Shown here: positions 54,124-62,655 of the stretch, one piece after another | How the letters are laid out: each line of letters begins with the position of its first letter | How positions within the stretch are numbered: position 1 is the first letter of the stretch | Position numbers and translations under genes: made by a program | Notes under the pieces: generated by a model | The model's database searches: none | Told to the model about the DNA's origin: nothing | Seen by the model: only the letters and a program-made list of their open reading frames with translations | Assembly (NCBI RefSeq): GCF_000168715.1 | Contig: NZ_AASE01000003.1 | Coordinates: 62,001 to 126,000 of the forward strand | Reading direction: 5' to 3' | Source: Chlorobium ferrooxidans DSM 13031 | Lineage (GTDB): Bacteria; Bacteroidota; Chlorobiia; Chlorobiales; Chlorobiaceae | DNA: 64,000 nucleotides

Positions 54124-56520
54124 ATGGCTTCAAAAGCTGCAACACCATCTGCCAGAAACAGGACCCTGATTGTAGTCGAATCCCCCTCAAAGGCAAAAAC
54201 AATCAATAAATATCTTGGCGACAAGTATACCGTCTTTGCGTCAGTCGGCCATATCAAGGATCTGCCGAAAAAAGAGATCGGTCTTGACTTTGAGCATCAC
54301 TACGAACCGCGGTATGAGATCATTGCTGGAAAGGAAAAAGTTGTCCGGCAGTTAAAAAAACTTGCCGCAGAAGCCGATGAAATCCTCATTGCCACTGACC
54401 CTGACCGCGAAGGCGAAGCAATTGCATGGCATATTTCAAACGAGATCGGAGCAACAAAAAAACCGGTCTTCCGGGTGCTCTTCAATGAGATCACCAAAAA
54501 TGCGATCATTGCAGCTATCCAGGAGCCCCGCCAGATTGACTACCGGCTTGTCCGCTCCCAGCAGACCCGTCAGGGGCTTGACAAAATAGTAGGCTACAAG
54601 ATCAGTCCGTTTTTATGGAATGTTGTCCTGCGCGGTCTCTCGGCAGGCAGAGTCCAGTCTGTTGCGCTCAGACTGATCTGTGAGCGTGAAGCTGAAATCA
54701 ATCGCTTCGAAATTCAGGAGTACTGGACAATCGGCGCGGAGTTCATGACTCCGGGAAAAGAGTCGTTCAGAACAAAACTTGTCCGCTTCGACGGTGACAA
54801 ACCCGAGATAACCAATCAGACTCAGGCCGAAACGATAGCTGCACTCGTCAGGGAGGGGAACTACTCGGTCTCGGAGATCGCACCCAGGGTACAGCAGCGA
54901 AAACCGCCACTACCATTCACCACGTCACTGCTTCAGCAGGCAGCTTCAAACCAGCTTGGTTTCGGCTCACAGAAAACCATGCGTATTGCCCAGCAGCTCT
55001 ATGAGGGAATCGATCTCGGCGCGGAAGGGGCTGCGGGTCTCATTACCTATATGAGAACAGACTCGACGCGCATAGGCACGGAAGCTGTTGCCCAGGCAAG
55101 AGCCTATATCGACAGCCAGTTCGGCAAGGAGTATATCGGATTTGGCGGTGCGGCAAAGTCCGGAAAGAATGCCCAGGACGCCCATGAAGCCATACGACCT
55201 ACCTCTATTGCAAAAAAGCCTGAACAGGTCAAGCAGTTCCTCTCGGCAGAGCAGTTTAAACTCTATGAACTGATCTGGAAACGGTTTCTGGCGGCAATGA
55301 TGGCCCCTGCAAAAATTGAGCAGACGAGAGTTGACGTAGAAGATCAATCCTCAAGATTTCTCTTTCGTGCAACCGGAAACAGGATCCTTTTCCCCGGATT
55401 CATGCGGGTCTATGACGACCAGAGAGAGCTGGATTACGAAGCACAGCGATCCACAAAGGAGGATGTAGAAAAGGAGCCGACCGTTCAGCTCCCGGAACGC
55501 ATTGCCGTAAAAGAGTCGCTCGCGCTCGAAGATGTTGACCGCAAGCAGAGCTTCACCCGTCCTCCGGCACGATACAGCGAGGCGACGCTGGTCAAGGATC
55601 TTGATAATTACGGTATAGGCCGGCCATCAACCTATGCATCCATTTTCTCAACCCTGCAGGATCGACGCTATGTCGAGCTTGAGAAGAAAAAGATCATTCC
55701 TACCGAACTCGGTAAGGATGTTTCACTTATTCTCGTTGCCAACTTTCCCGACCTCTTCAATGTCGGCTTTACGGCATTCATGGAGGATGAGCTGGACAAG
55801 GTGGCAAGCGGAGAGGATGAGTATGAACAGGTGCTTGACAACTTCTACAAACCGCTTGAAACGGTCCTGAGCCTTCGCAAAAGCGATCCGCTTATCCCGC
55901 AGAACAGCGAAACCACTACCTGTGAAAAATGTGGTGTGGGTCAGATGGTTGTCAAATGGACGGCGAGCGGGAAATTTCTCGGCTGTTCACACTATCCCAA
56001 GTGCAAAAACATCAAGACGATCGCCACCAACAAGGAGAAGCCGAAAGACAGCGGAATTGTCTGCCCTTCATGCAAGGAAGGGCATATGCTGCTCCGCAAG
56101 GGAAGGCTGGGCGCATTTCTTGCCTGTTCGAACTATCCGAAGTGTAACACACTGCTGAATCTCAATAAACAGCGGCACATTGAACCGTTGAAGACCCCGC
56201 CGGTTCTGACCGATATTCTCTGCGCAAAGTGCGGCGCTCCGCTCTATCTCAGAAGCGGGAAAAGAGGGCTCTGGCTCGGCTGTTCAAAATTCCCGAAATG
56301 CCGCGGGCGTCTTGCCTGGAGCACGCTCGACGAAACCGCCCGGAACCGCTGGGAAGCGGTAATGGCTGAACATCAGAAAGCTCATCCAGCCGTAACGCTC
56401 ACCATGACGGATGGCAAGCCGGTTCCGATGACCATTCCCGTTGATGACATTATTTCGAGAGCTGAAGAGTCCGGACTTGTCACTGCTCCGGCAGAAGCTG
56501 CGGCCGAAGTCACTGCATAA
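54124..56520 (+). CDS. topA: DNA topoisomerase I
   Basis: TopA (798 residues) relaxes negative supercoils. The Toprim domain is at the start (LIVVESPSKAKTINKYLG, LIATDPDREGEAIAWHI), the active-site tyrosine in LITYMRTDSTRIG (about residue 307), and the C-terminus has three C4 zinc ribbons (CEKCGVGQM, CPSCKEGHML, CAKCGAPLYL), each closed by a CxxYPKC-like pair. A lysine-poor, acidic tail ends it. Its last 11 nt overlap the end of feoB on the other strand. Confidence 0.97.
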   Translation: MASKAATPSARNRTLIVVESPSKAKTINKYLGDKYTVFASVGHIKDLPKKEIGLDFEHHYEPRYEIIAGKEKVVRQLKKLAAEADEILIATDPDREGEAIAWHISNEIGATKKPVFRVLFNEITKNAIIAAIQEPRQIDYRLVRSQQTRQGLDKIVGYKISPFLWNVVLRGLSAGRVQSVALRLICEREAEINRFEIQEYWTIGAEFMTPGKESFRTKLVRFDGDKPEITNQTQAETIAALVREGNYSVSEIAPRVQQRKPPLPFTTSLLQQAASNQLGFGSQKTMRIAQQLYEGIDLGAEGAAGLITYMRTDSTRIGTEAVAQARAYIDSQFGKEYIGFGGAAKSGKNAQDAHEAIRPTSIAKKPEQVKQFLSAEQFKLYELIWKRFLAAMMAPAKIEQTRVDVEDQSSRFLFRATGNRILFPGFMRVYDDQRELDYEAQRSTKEDVEKEPTVQLPERIAVKESLALEDVDRKQSFTRPPARYSEATLVKDLDNYGIGRPSTYASIFSTLQDRRYVELEKKKIIPTELGKDVSLILVANFPDLFNVGFTAFMEDELDKVASGEDEYEQVLDNFYKPLETVLSLRKSDPLIPQNSETTTCEKCGVGQMVVKWTASGKFLGCSHYPKCKNIKTIATNKEKPKDSGIVCPSCKEGHMLLRKGRLGAFLACSNYPKCNTLLNLNKQRHIEPLKTPPVLTDILCAKCGAPLYLRSGKRGLWLGCSKFPKCRGRLAWSTLDETARNRWEAVMAEHQKAHPAVTLTMTDGKPVPMTIPVDDIISRAEESGLVTAPAEAAAEVTA

Positions 56521-58648
56521 AAAGAGCTATGCGGTAGACCGCAAAAGAGAGTACCCAGGCTACCGAGAGCGAGTAGACTGAATAGAGTACTACCGGCTTC
56601 CAGCGGCCAACCTCTTTTTTCATGACCCCGAGTGTGGCAACACAGGGCAGATAGAGCAGCACAAAAACCATAAGACTGAGTGCTGTTGCCCTGCTGAATG
56701 CCGGATCGCTCTTGATGATGGATTTCAGATCAACCGACTCTCCATCACTCTTCCCTATTGAGTAGATGGTTCCCATCGTTGAGACCACAACCTCTTTTGT
56801 TGCAAGCCCGGTAACAAGCGCAATACCTATCCTCCAGTCAAAACCAAGCGGTCTGATGACCGGTTCAATCACCATGCCCGCACGACCGGCAAGAGAGTAG
56901 GCAAGCTGGGCCGAGTTGACCTGATACTCAAGCTTCTTCTGCTCTGCCTGTTTTTCGGCGTCACCCGCAGCGCTTGATGCAATGCGGGCGGTTTCAGCCA
57001 GTAGCTGTGCGTCAAGCGCTTCATTACGGGGATAGTTGCTTATCGCCCAGATAATGATGACCGCGCCTAAAATAAGGGTTCCGGCTTTTTTCAGGTACAT
57101 CAGCGCTTTCATTTTTGCCTGAAAGAGCACTGAGCTGAGTGTCGGCCATCGGTATGGAGGCAGCTCCATCACAAAAGGCTCGGAATCGCTTTTCAGAATG
57201 GTTGACTTCAATATCCAGGCTGTCCAGAGTCCGACAGCAATACCGAGAAAATAGATGCCGAACATGACGTTGGCCGCAACCTCCGGAGCAAAGAATGCCC
57301 CGGTCAGGAGTACATAGACCGGCAGTTTTGCACCGCAGCTCATGAAGGGGATGATCATGATCGTCGCAAGCCTGTCCGTTGGACTTTTAAGCGTTCGGGT
57401 AGCCATAATTGCCGGGATGGAGCATCCGAACCCCGTTATCATGGGGATAAAGGACTTTCCATGAAGTCCGAAACGGTGCATCAGCCGGTCAATCACAAAT
57501 GCAGCACGAGCCATGTAGCCCGATGCCTCAAGAAAAGAGAGTCCGATAAAGAGCAGCACAATATTGGGCAGAAAAACCAGTACACCTCCGACACCGGCAA
57601 TAACACCGTCAATAGCTATCGAACGGAGCATCTCATTGGGCAAAAGCGGTCTGAGATGTGAGGCCAGCGTGCCGAAAAGCAGATTGAGCGCGCCCATGAT
57701 CGGCGCACCAAGCGTGAAGGTAAGCTGAAAAATTGACCAGACCACAAGTAAAAAAACGGGCAGCCCGAGCACGCGGTTGAGTACCACCATATCAATATAA
57801 TCGGTTACCGTAGCCTTCACCTCACCCGGCTGGCGGACACACTCTTTCATGGCTCCCCGTATGAACGCATGACGGTCTTCGGTAATAAGCATCTCCGGCT
57901 CTGAATCATGCTGACGTTCAGCATCCCGGAGTGCTTCCTGGAGGGCAAGCTCAACTTTAACCCAGACAGGATAGTGCTGAACCTCCTGATAAACCTCCCG
58001 GTCGTTTTCAAGCAGCTTGATGGCAAGCCAGCGCGAATTATAGAGTTCCAGCTCCTTCTGATTGCTGAGAAGTGCCGTTATTTTATCAACTGAAGCTTCA
58101 AGGGATGGCGTGAAAAAGAGCTTGTTCTTTTTGATTTTGATCTCCTTCTGTGAGACCCGGATGATATGATCAAGAAGTGCGTCAAGACCACTCTTCTTTT
58201 TGGCTGAAACCGGTATGATATGGCATCCGAGAAGCTGCTGAAGCTGTTTGATGTCAATAACAATACCCTTCTCTTCAACTTCATCCATCATGTTGAGCGC
58301 AACGAGGAAATCAACCTCAAGCTCCATGAGCTGGGTTGTCAGCAGAAGGTTTCGCTCAAGGTTCGGGCCCTCAAGAACGTTGACCACCACATCAGGACGC
58401 TCCCTGACAAGATAGGCCCTTGTTACCAGCTCTTCGGGAGAGTAGGGGGTAAGTGAGTAGGTTCCGGGAAGATCAACCACGGTGATCCGGTACCCTTTGT
58501 AGTCGATATAGCCTTCATGCTTTTCAACGGTTACACCCGAAAAGTTTCCGACTTTCTGCTGCGCCCCGGTAAGAGCATTGAAGAGAGAGGATTTTCCGCA
58601 GTTCGGATTGCCGGCAAGCGCAATGGTGATCTCCTTGCCTTCACTCAT
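56510..58648 (-). CDS. feoB: Ferrous iron transport protein B
   Basis: FeoB (712 residues) is the inner-membrane Fe(II) importer. The N-terminal G domain has IALAGNPNCGKSSLFNALTG (G1), VVDLPGTYSLTPYSPEE (G3) and ALNMMDE (G4); a GDI-like helical linker follows, then about eight to ten transmembrane helices with two Gate motifs (FIPMITGFGCSIPAIMATRT and LPCVATLGVMKKE). It overlaps feoA by 4 nt. Its stop lies within the end of topA. Confidence 0.97.
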   Translation of the reverse strand: MSEGKEITIALAGNPNCGKSSLFNALTGAQQKVGNFSGVTVEKHEGYIDYKGYRITVVDLPGTYSLTPYSPEELVTRAYLVRERPDVVVNVLEGPNLERNLLLTTQLMELEVDFLVALNMMDEVEEKGIVIDIKQLQQLLGCHIIPVSAKKKSGLDALLDHIIRVSQKEIKIKKNKLFFTPSLEASVDKITALLSNQKELELYNSRWLAIKLLENDREVYQEVQHYPVWVKVELALQEALRDAERQHDSEPEMLITEDRHAFIRGAMKECVRQPGEVKATVTDYIDMVVLNRVLGLPVFLLVVWSIFQLTFTLGAPIMGALNLLFGTLASHLRPLLPNEMLRSIAIDGVIAGVGGVLVFLPNIVLLFIGLSFLEASGYMARAAFVIDRLMHRFGLHGKSFIPMITGFGCSIPAIMATRTLKSPTDRLATIMIIPFMSCGAKLPVYVLLTGAFFAPEVAANVMFGIYFLGIAVGLWTAWILKSTILKSDSEPFVMELPPYRWPTLSSVLFQAKMKALMYLKKAGTLILGAVIIIWAISNYPRNEALDAQLLAETARIASSAAGDAEKQAEQKKLEYQVNSAQLAYSLAGRAGMVIEPVIRPLGFDWRIGIALVTGLATKEVVVSTMGTIYSIGKSDGESVDLKSIIKSDPAFSRATALSLMVFVLLYLPCVATLGVMKKEVGRWKPVVLYSVYSLSVAWVLSFAVYRIALFMQ

Positions 58649-58938
58649 ACCCTCCCTCCAGACTTCAGGAGCGGCTCTTCAAGCTCCTGTTGGCCAACAA
58701 GCTCCGAAGGCTCTCCGACTTTACGAACGAGAACTCCCTCAGCCTCGTTTTTTCTCAGGGCAAGATAGAGCCCCTTGAAGAATATCTCTATGGGGTCGCC
58801 AAGCGGCGCAACCCTGAGCACCTTGAAGCTGGTCCCTTTTATTAATCCCATATCCATAATCCGTCGCCTGACAGCACTTTCAGATTTCAATGCCGTCACT
58901 TCAGCGCGGTCACCAACCTGCAACTCCGATAATCTCAT
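58645..58938 (-). CDS. feoA: Ferrous iron transport protein A
   Basis: FeoA (97 residues) is the small SH3-like cytoplasmic partner of FeoB. RLSELQVGDRAEVTAL, RRRIMDMGLIKGTSFKVLRV and GDPIEIFFKGLYLALRKNEAEGV (shown as GDPIEIFFKG and LYLALRKNEA) match the family. ATG 58938 has AAGGAG upstream and is preferred to 58977. The C-terminal ~20 residues are an extra tail. Confidence 0.93.
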   Translation of the reverse strand: MRLSELQVGDRAEVTALKSESAVRRRIMDMGLIKGTSFKVLRVAPLGDPIEIFFKGLYLALRKNEAEGVLVRKVGEPSELVGQQELEEPLLKSGGRV

Positions 58939-59050
58939 ACAACTGACTCCTTGAAACAATAATACAATACAGGACAATATATATCCTATATAACAATTTC
59001 AACCGGATAAAATTCCATGATTGTTCTCCCGGCACCAACTCGCTCCACGC

Positions 59051-59431
59051 CTATCCGTGCAGCGTCGACGATCCGGCAAAGGGAGGCCATCCCATCTCTT
59101 TTCCGCCGACAAGATGACCATGGATATGAAAGACACTCTGAAGGGCATCGGGTCCCGTATTGAACACAAACCGGTAACCGGACTCCCTGATACCCAGAAT
59201 ACCGGCAACGGTTCCGGCCGCAAGCATAATGTTTCCTGCTGTCGCTTCATCTTCGACCTCCAGATCGTTCAGGGAGGCAATATGGCGCACAGGAATAATC
59301 AATACGTGCTGAGGCGCTACAGGCGTGATATCCCTGAAAGCCACAACATGCTCATTTCGGTAGATAATCTTCGCTGGGATCTCGCCGCTTACGATTCGGC
59401 AGAAAAGGCACTCCGGATGATGATTGGTCAT
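59051..59431 (-). CDS. HIT-family nucleotide hydrolase (HinT-like)
   Basis: A 126-residue histidine-triad protein. CLFCRIVSGEIPAKIIY at the start and the triad QSVFHIHGHLVGGKEMGWPP at the end are diagnostic. HinT enzymes hydrolyse adenosine phosphoramidates such as AMP-lysine. The CxxC suggests a bound zinc. It begins 5 nt after the CNNM/CorC gene and is probably in its operon. Confidence 0.93.
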   Translation of the reverse strand: MTNHHPECLFCRIVSGEIPAKIIYRNEHVVAFRDITPVAPQHVLIIPVRHIASLNDLEVEDEATAGNIMLAAGTVAGILGIRESGYRFVFNTGPDALQSVFHIHGHLVGGKEMGWPPFAGSSTLHG

Positions 59432-59436
59432 TACGT

Positions 59437-60810
59437 TCAGTTTTTATGTAAGGGGTCACTTTTCGCTTCGGCTGACGGCACTTCCGATCGCCCGTTTTCC
59501 GGTATAACCTCCTCGGGAAGTTTTGAGGCAAGCACTTTGTCGATCCGCTGACCATCAAGATCAACAATCTCAAGCGTCCAGTTTTCCCATATCATGACAT
59601 CTCCGGTCTGAGGCATTCGACCGAGCTGCCACATCATAAGACCGCTCAAGGTGTGATAAAGCCCTTTGTCCTCATCCGGAACCGATCTGAGTTCAAGCGT
59701 ATCCTTCAGCTCAGGCACAGGAATAAGACCATCCAGCAGCCATGAACCATCCTGGCGCTCAACCGCCCATGAATCCTCGCTGTTGCGCGGCACAAACTCT
59801 CCTGTCACCGCTTCAAGCATATCCTGAAGGGTAACGAGCCCCTGAATCTCCCCGTACTCATCAACAACAAAAACCATCTGGGTACCCGAAGTCCGGAAAT
59901 GGTCAAGCAGCTCCATACCGGTGAGGGTTTCCGGAACATAGACACAAGGCTGAAGCTGTGAGGTAAACTCCGTCAACCCCCCTTTCAGGGTTTTCGACAG
60001 AAGCTGTTTGGCGTTGACAACACCAAGCAGGGATTGCAGGCCACCATTACAGACCGGAAACCTGGAGTGCTCGGACTCTGTAACCCGCAGGATATTCTCT
60101 TCCAGTGGTTTTGAAACGTCAAGAAAGACAATATCCGCCCTCGGTACCATCAGGGTACCCAGCTGACGATCATCAAGACGGAACACATTACGGACCATCT
60201 CATGCTCGTGCTGCTCGATAACACCCGCCTCAGATCCCTCCTCAAGCATGGCATGAATCTCCTCTTCGGTAACGCTGGGATAGGCCTGGGGGCTTTGTCC
60301 CATAAGACGGAGGATAGCATCAGTTGACGCTGAAAGAAGCCTTCCGAACGGACGGGTTATTGTCGAGAGCGTATACATAGGGCGTGAAACCAGGCACGCG
60401 ATCCCTTCCGGATCGAACTGGCCAAGCCTTTTGGGCACAAGCTCTCCAACAACGATCGTGATATAGGTGATCGACAGGACAACGATAGCTGTCGAAATGA
60501 TATGGCTGATTTCCGGATCCATACCGAATGCCTGAAACCTGACCGCCAGTGGTCCGGCAAGAGCACCCTCACCGACAATACCATTAAGAATACCGATTGA
60601 AGTAATGCCTATCTGTATGGTCGAAAGAAAACGGGTCGGTTCATGAGCAAGCTTGATGGCTGTAGCCGCCGATTTATCACCATCCTCGGCAAGTTTTGCA
60701 AGACGAGAGCGTTTAGCCGTCACCAGGGCTATTTCCGACATAGCAAAAAGGCCGTTAACAACAATCAGTGACAAAAGAAAGAGTATTTCCATAAATTCAT
60801 TTTTGAACAT
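59437..60810 (-). CDS. CNNM/CorC-type membrane protein with CBS pair
   Basis: A 457-residue 'hemolysin-like' membrane protein. The N-terminal DUF21/CNNM domain (about 1-190) has four hydrophobic helices (LFLLSLIVVNGLFAMSEIAL, IGITSIGILNGIVGEGALAG in part), then a CBS pair (DDRQLGTLMVPRADIVFLDV in part and VVDEYGEIQGLVTLQDMLEAV in part) and a CorC_HlyC cytosolic domain (AVERQDGSWLLDGLIPVPEL). Relatives move or sense magnesium; haemolysis is a misnomer. Start at 60810; an in-frame ATG six codons on is possible. Confidence 0.9.
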   Translation of the reverse strand: MFKNEFMEILFLLSLIVVNGLFAMSEIALVTAKRSRLAKLAEDGDKSAATAIKLAHEPTRFLSTIQIGITSIGILNGIVGEGALAGPLAVRFQAFGMDPEISHIISTAIVVLSITYITIVVGELVPKRLGQFDPEGIACLVSRPMYTLSTITRPFGRLLSASTDAILRLMGQSPQAYPSVTEEEIHAMLEEGSEAGVIEQHEHEMVRNVFRLDDRQLGTLMVPRADIVFLDVSKPLEENILRVTESEHSRFPVCNGGLQSLLGVVNAKQLLSKTLKGGLTEFTSQLQPCVYVPETLTGMELLDHFRTSGTQMVFVVDEYGEIQGLVTLQDMLEAVTGEFVPRNSEDSWAVERQDGSWLLDGLIPVPELKDTLELRSVPDEDKGLYHTLSGLMMWQLGRMPQTGDVMIWENWTLEIVDLDGQRIDKVLASKLPEEVIPENGRSEVPSAEAKSDPLHKN

Positions 60811-61241
60811 TCCGGGCAGCGAAAAAAATTCAGCTAAAGCGCCCTTCCATCAACAGATGGAATCGTCCCGGAGAGTTCTGTTCTTGCAATAGAGGCAGTA
60901 CATCCAGGTTATCATCTACACGTTTAAACTGCAATTTCCAAACAGGAGCCGGCAAGACTCAAAATCCTCCTGAAAAAAATCCGTTTCCACAGTGTACCTC
61001 CATGAATTATAAGTATTAACCGGAAAATACGGTAAAAGATTCTTGCATTCGCACCGCTTAATCCTGCGCAGGAGATAATCATCAGGAAATTCGCTGATGT
61101 TGTTGATCTCCGGAGTCACTCAACCGTGTGTCAAAAAAAAAGAGATTGCCGAAAAAGCGGAGAGAAGCAGTGATTCAACAGGGAGAATAATAGACCGGCA
61201 GCCCTAAAACCAGAGCCGCCGGTACGGAGGCAGATACGGGT
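60811..61241. other. Intergenic region, 431 nt
   Basis: No convincing feature. A 67-codon minus-strand frame (60916-61119) begins with GTG, lacks a ribosome-binding site and matches nothing I know; it could be a small gene but is not supported enough to list. A run of nine A stands at about 61133-61141. Confidence 0.4.
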
Positions 61242-61649
61242 TCAGATAACAAAAAACGATTTGACTTTTGCTATAAACTGCTTCTCTGTCATACGGTCAC
61301 ATACTTCAACCGCCTTGACTTTTTCATGCAGTGAGCCGACCTTGCTGATCGCCTTGGCAAGCTCAATCTTTGCTTCACCGGGACCGAAAAGAGCAATACC
61401 CGAAGAATCACCGAGCAGAGCCATCACTTTTTTATAAAACGCCTGATACTGGTGTTTTCGGCTCTCGTCAGCGGTCTGCTCTTTTGAAATTGACTGGGCA
61501 ACAGAAGTTCCGCTCGATTTCCAACCCCCTGAAGGCCGGAAATGACTTTCCGCTTCGGACGGAACACGCTGAACGACAACACTCTCGCCTTCAATTGAAA
61601 CCAGAAGCGCATCTTTGTGATCAATCCATAAACCGGTGTTTTTTTTCAT
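61242..61649 (-). CDS. eRF1-domain-like conserved hypothetical protein
   Basis: A 135-residue cytoplasmic protein resembling domain 3 of eRF1/Pelota-type factors, a known small bacterial family sometimes called translational-machinery or host-attachment-like. It starts NTGLWIDHKDALLVSIEGE and has the signature ALFGPGEAKIELAKAI. A middle part (about 30-65) is disordered and rich in Ser and Gln. Function unknown. It follows sdhB on the same strand but after a clear terminator. Confidence 0.75.
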   Translation of the reverse strand: MKKNTGLWIDHKDALLVSIEGESVVVQRVPSEAESHFRPSGGWKSSGTSVAQSISKEQTADESRKHQYQAFYKKVMALLGDSSGIALFGPGEAKIELAKAISKVGSLHEKVKAVEVCDRMTEKQFIAKVKSFFVI

Positions 61650-61811
61650 GGCAACTGAGCTCCTTCGTTGAGAGGTTCCCTGAATGGAAGCACAAGATCA
61701 TTCATCACAACATCATGCATGGCAAAAACATTCCCTCTCTCTATCAAGAGAAACATGTGCACAAGCAACAGACGCACCTTGATAGCGGAAAAAGAATGCA
61801 GGGAGAGCGGA

Positions 61812-61843
61812 GAAAACGCAGTCCCGACCCATCGGGACTGCGT
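61812..61843 (-). terminator. Terminator after sdhAB
   Basis: A perfect 12-bp stem (61816-61827 with 61832-61843, loop of 4) is followed on the minus strand by TTTTCTCC. It lies about 30 nt past the sdhB stop. Confidence 0.85.
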
Positions 61844-61873
61844 AGTAATTGTAGTGGGGAACAACTCGAACAC

Positions 61874-62647
61874 CTACATGGAATCGCGAATTTCCTTCGC
61901 CTTGTCCGCCATGAGTTTCGCCTTGAGAAACCCCCTGTTCATGCGGGCAATATTGACTACGGAAATTCCTTTCGGGCACTCCGCTTCACAGGCATAGGTG
62001 TTGCTGCAGTTGCCGAAACCAAGCTGATCCATACAGGCTACCATCTTCTGCACCCGCTTTTCAGCCTCTACACGCCCCTGCGGCAAAAGAGCGAGATGAG
62101 AGACCTTTGCTCCGATAAAGAGCATGGCGGCGGCGTTGGAACAGGCGGCCACACAGGCCCCGCAGCCGATGCAGGCGGCAGCATCAAAGGCCGAATCGGA
62201 TTTCGATTTCTCGACAGGAATGGTATTGGCGTCAGGCACACCTCCGCTATTAACCGATACATAACCGCCAGCCTGGATCACTTTATCAAACGCACTCCTG
62301 TCGACAATGAGATCGCGGATGACCGGAAAAGCCTTTGCCCGCCATGGTTCGATATGAATAGTCTCCCCGTCCCTGAAAGAGCGCATATGAAGCTGGCAGG
62401 TGGTTACCCCCTTGACCGGCCCGTGAGGCCTCCCGTTTATATAAAGGCTGCATGTACCGCAAATACCCTCCCGGCAGTCGTGGTCAAAGGAGACCGGATC
62501 ACCGCCGCTCTCAATAAGCTGCTGGTTGAGGATATCAAGCATTTCAAAAAATGAGCTGTCGGAAGAGATCCCTGATACCTCGTAGGAAACCATACCGCCT
62601 TTGGCCTCCGCATTTTTCTGGCGCCAGATCTTCAGCGTAAAATTCAT
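61874..62647 (-). CDS. sdhB: Succinate dehydrogenase/fumarate reductase iron-sulfur subunit
   Basis: A 257-residue electron-transfer subunit. The plant-type [2Fe-2S] site is [15 protein letters not shown]; the [4Fe-4S]/[3Fe-4S] domain has [17 protein letters not shown] and [15 protein letters not shown]. The long central insert and the GISVVN ending are typical of the Wolinella/Bacteroides (type B) enzymes. It links succinate or fumarate to quinone and, in green sulfur bacteria, the reductive TCA cycle. 8 nt after sdhA. No membrane-anchor gene is downstream, so sdhC should lie upstream of sdhA, outside the window. Confidence 0.94.
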   Translation of the reverse strand: MNFTLKIWRQKNAEAKGGMVSYEVSGISSDSSFFEMLDILNQQLIESGGDPVSFDHDCREGICGTCSLYINGRPHGPVKGVTTCQLHMRSFRDGETIHIEPWRAKAFPVIRDLIVDRSAFDKVIQAGGYVSVNSGGVPDANTIPVEKSKSDSAFDAAACIGCGACVAACSNAAAMLFIGAKVSHLALLPQGRVEAEKRVQKMVACMDQLGFGNCSNTYACEAECPKGISVVNIARMNRGFLKAKLMADKAKEIRDSM

Positions 62648-62655
62648 ATTATCCT

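Noticed and set aside
58939..59050. AT-rich near-palindrome before feoA as a Fur or DtxR operator
   Set aside because: The symmetry around GGATATATATTGTCC is weak and does not match either consensus.
60916..61119. A 67-codon minus-strand frame in the gap after the CNNM/CorC gene
   Set aside because: GTG start without a ribosome-binding site, immediate upstream stop, and no recognisable family; noted only within the gap entry.
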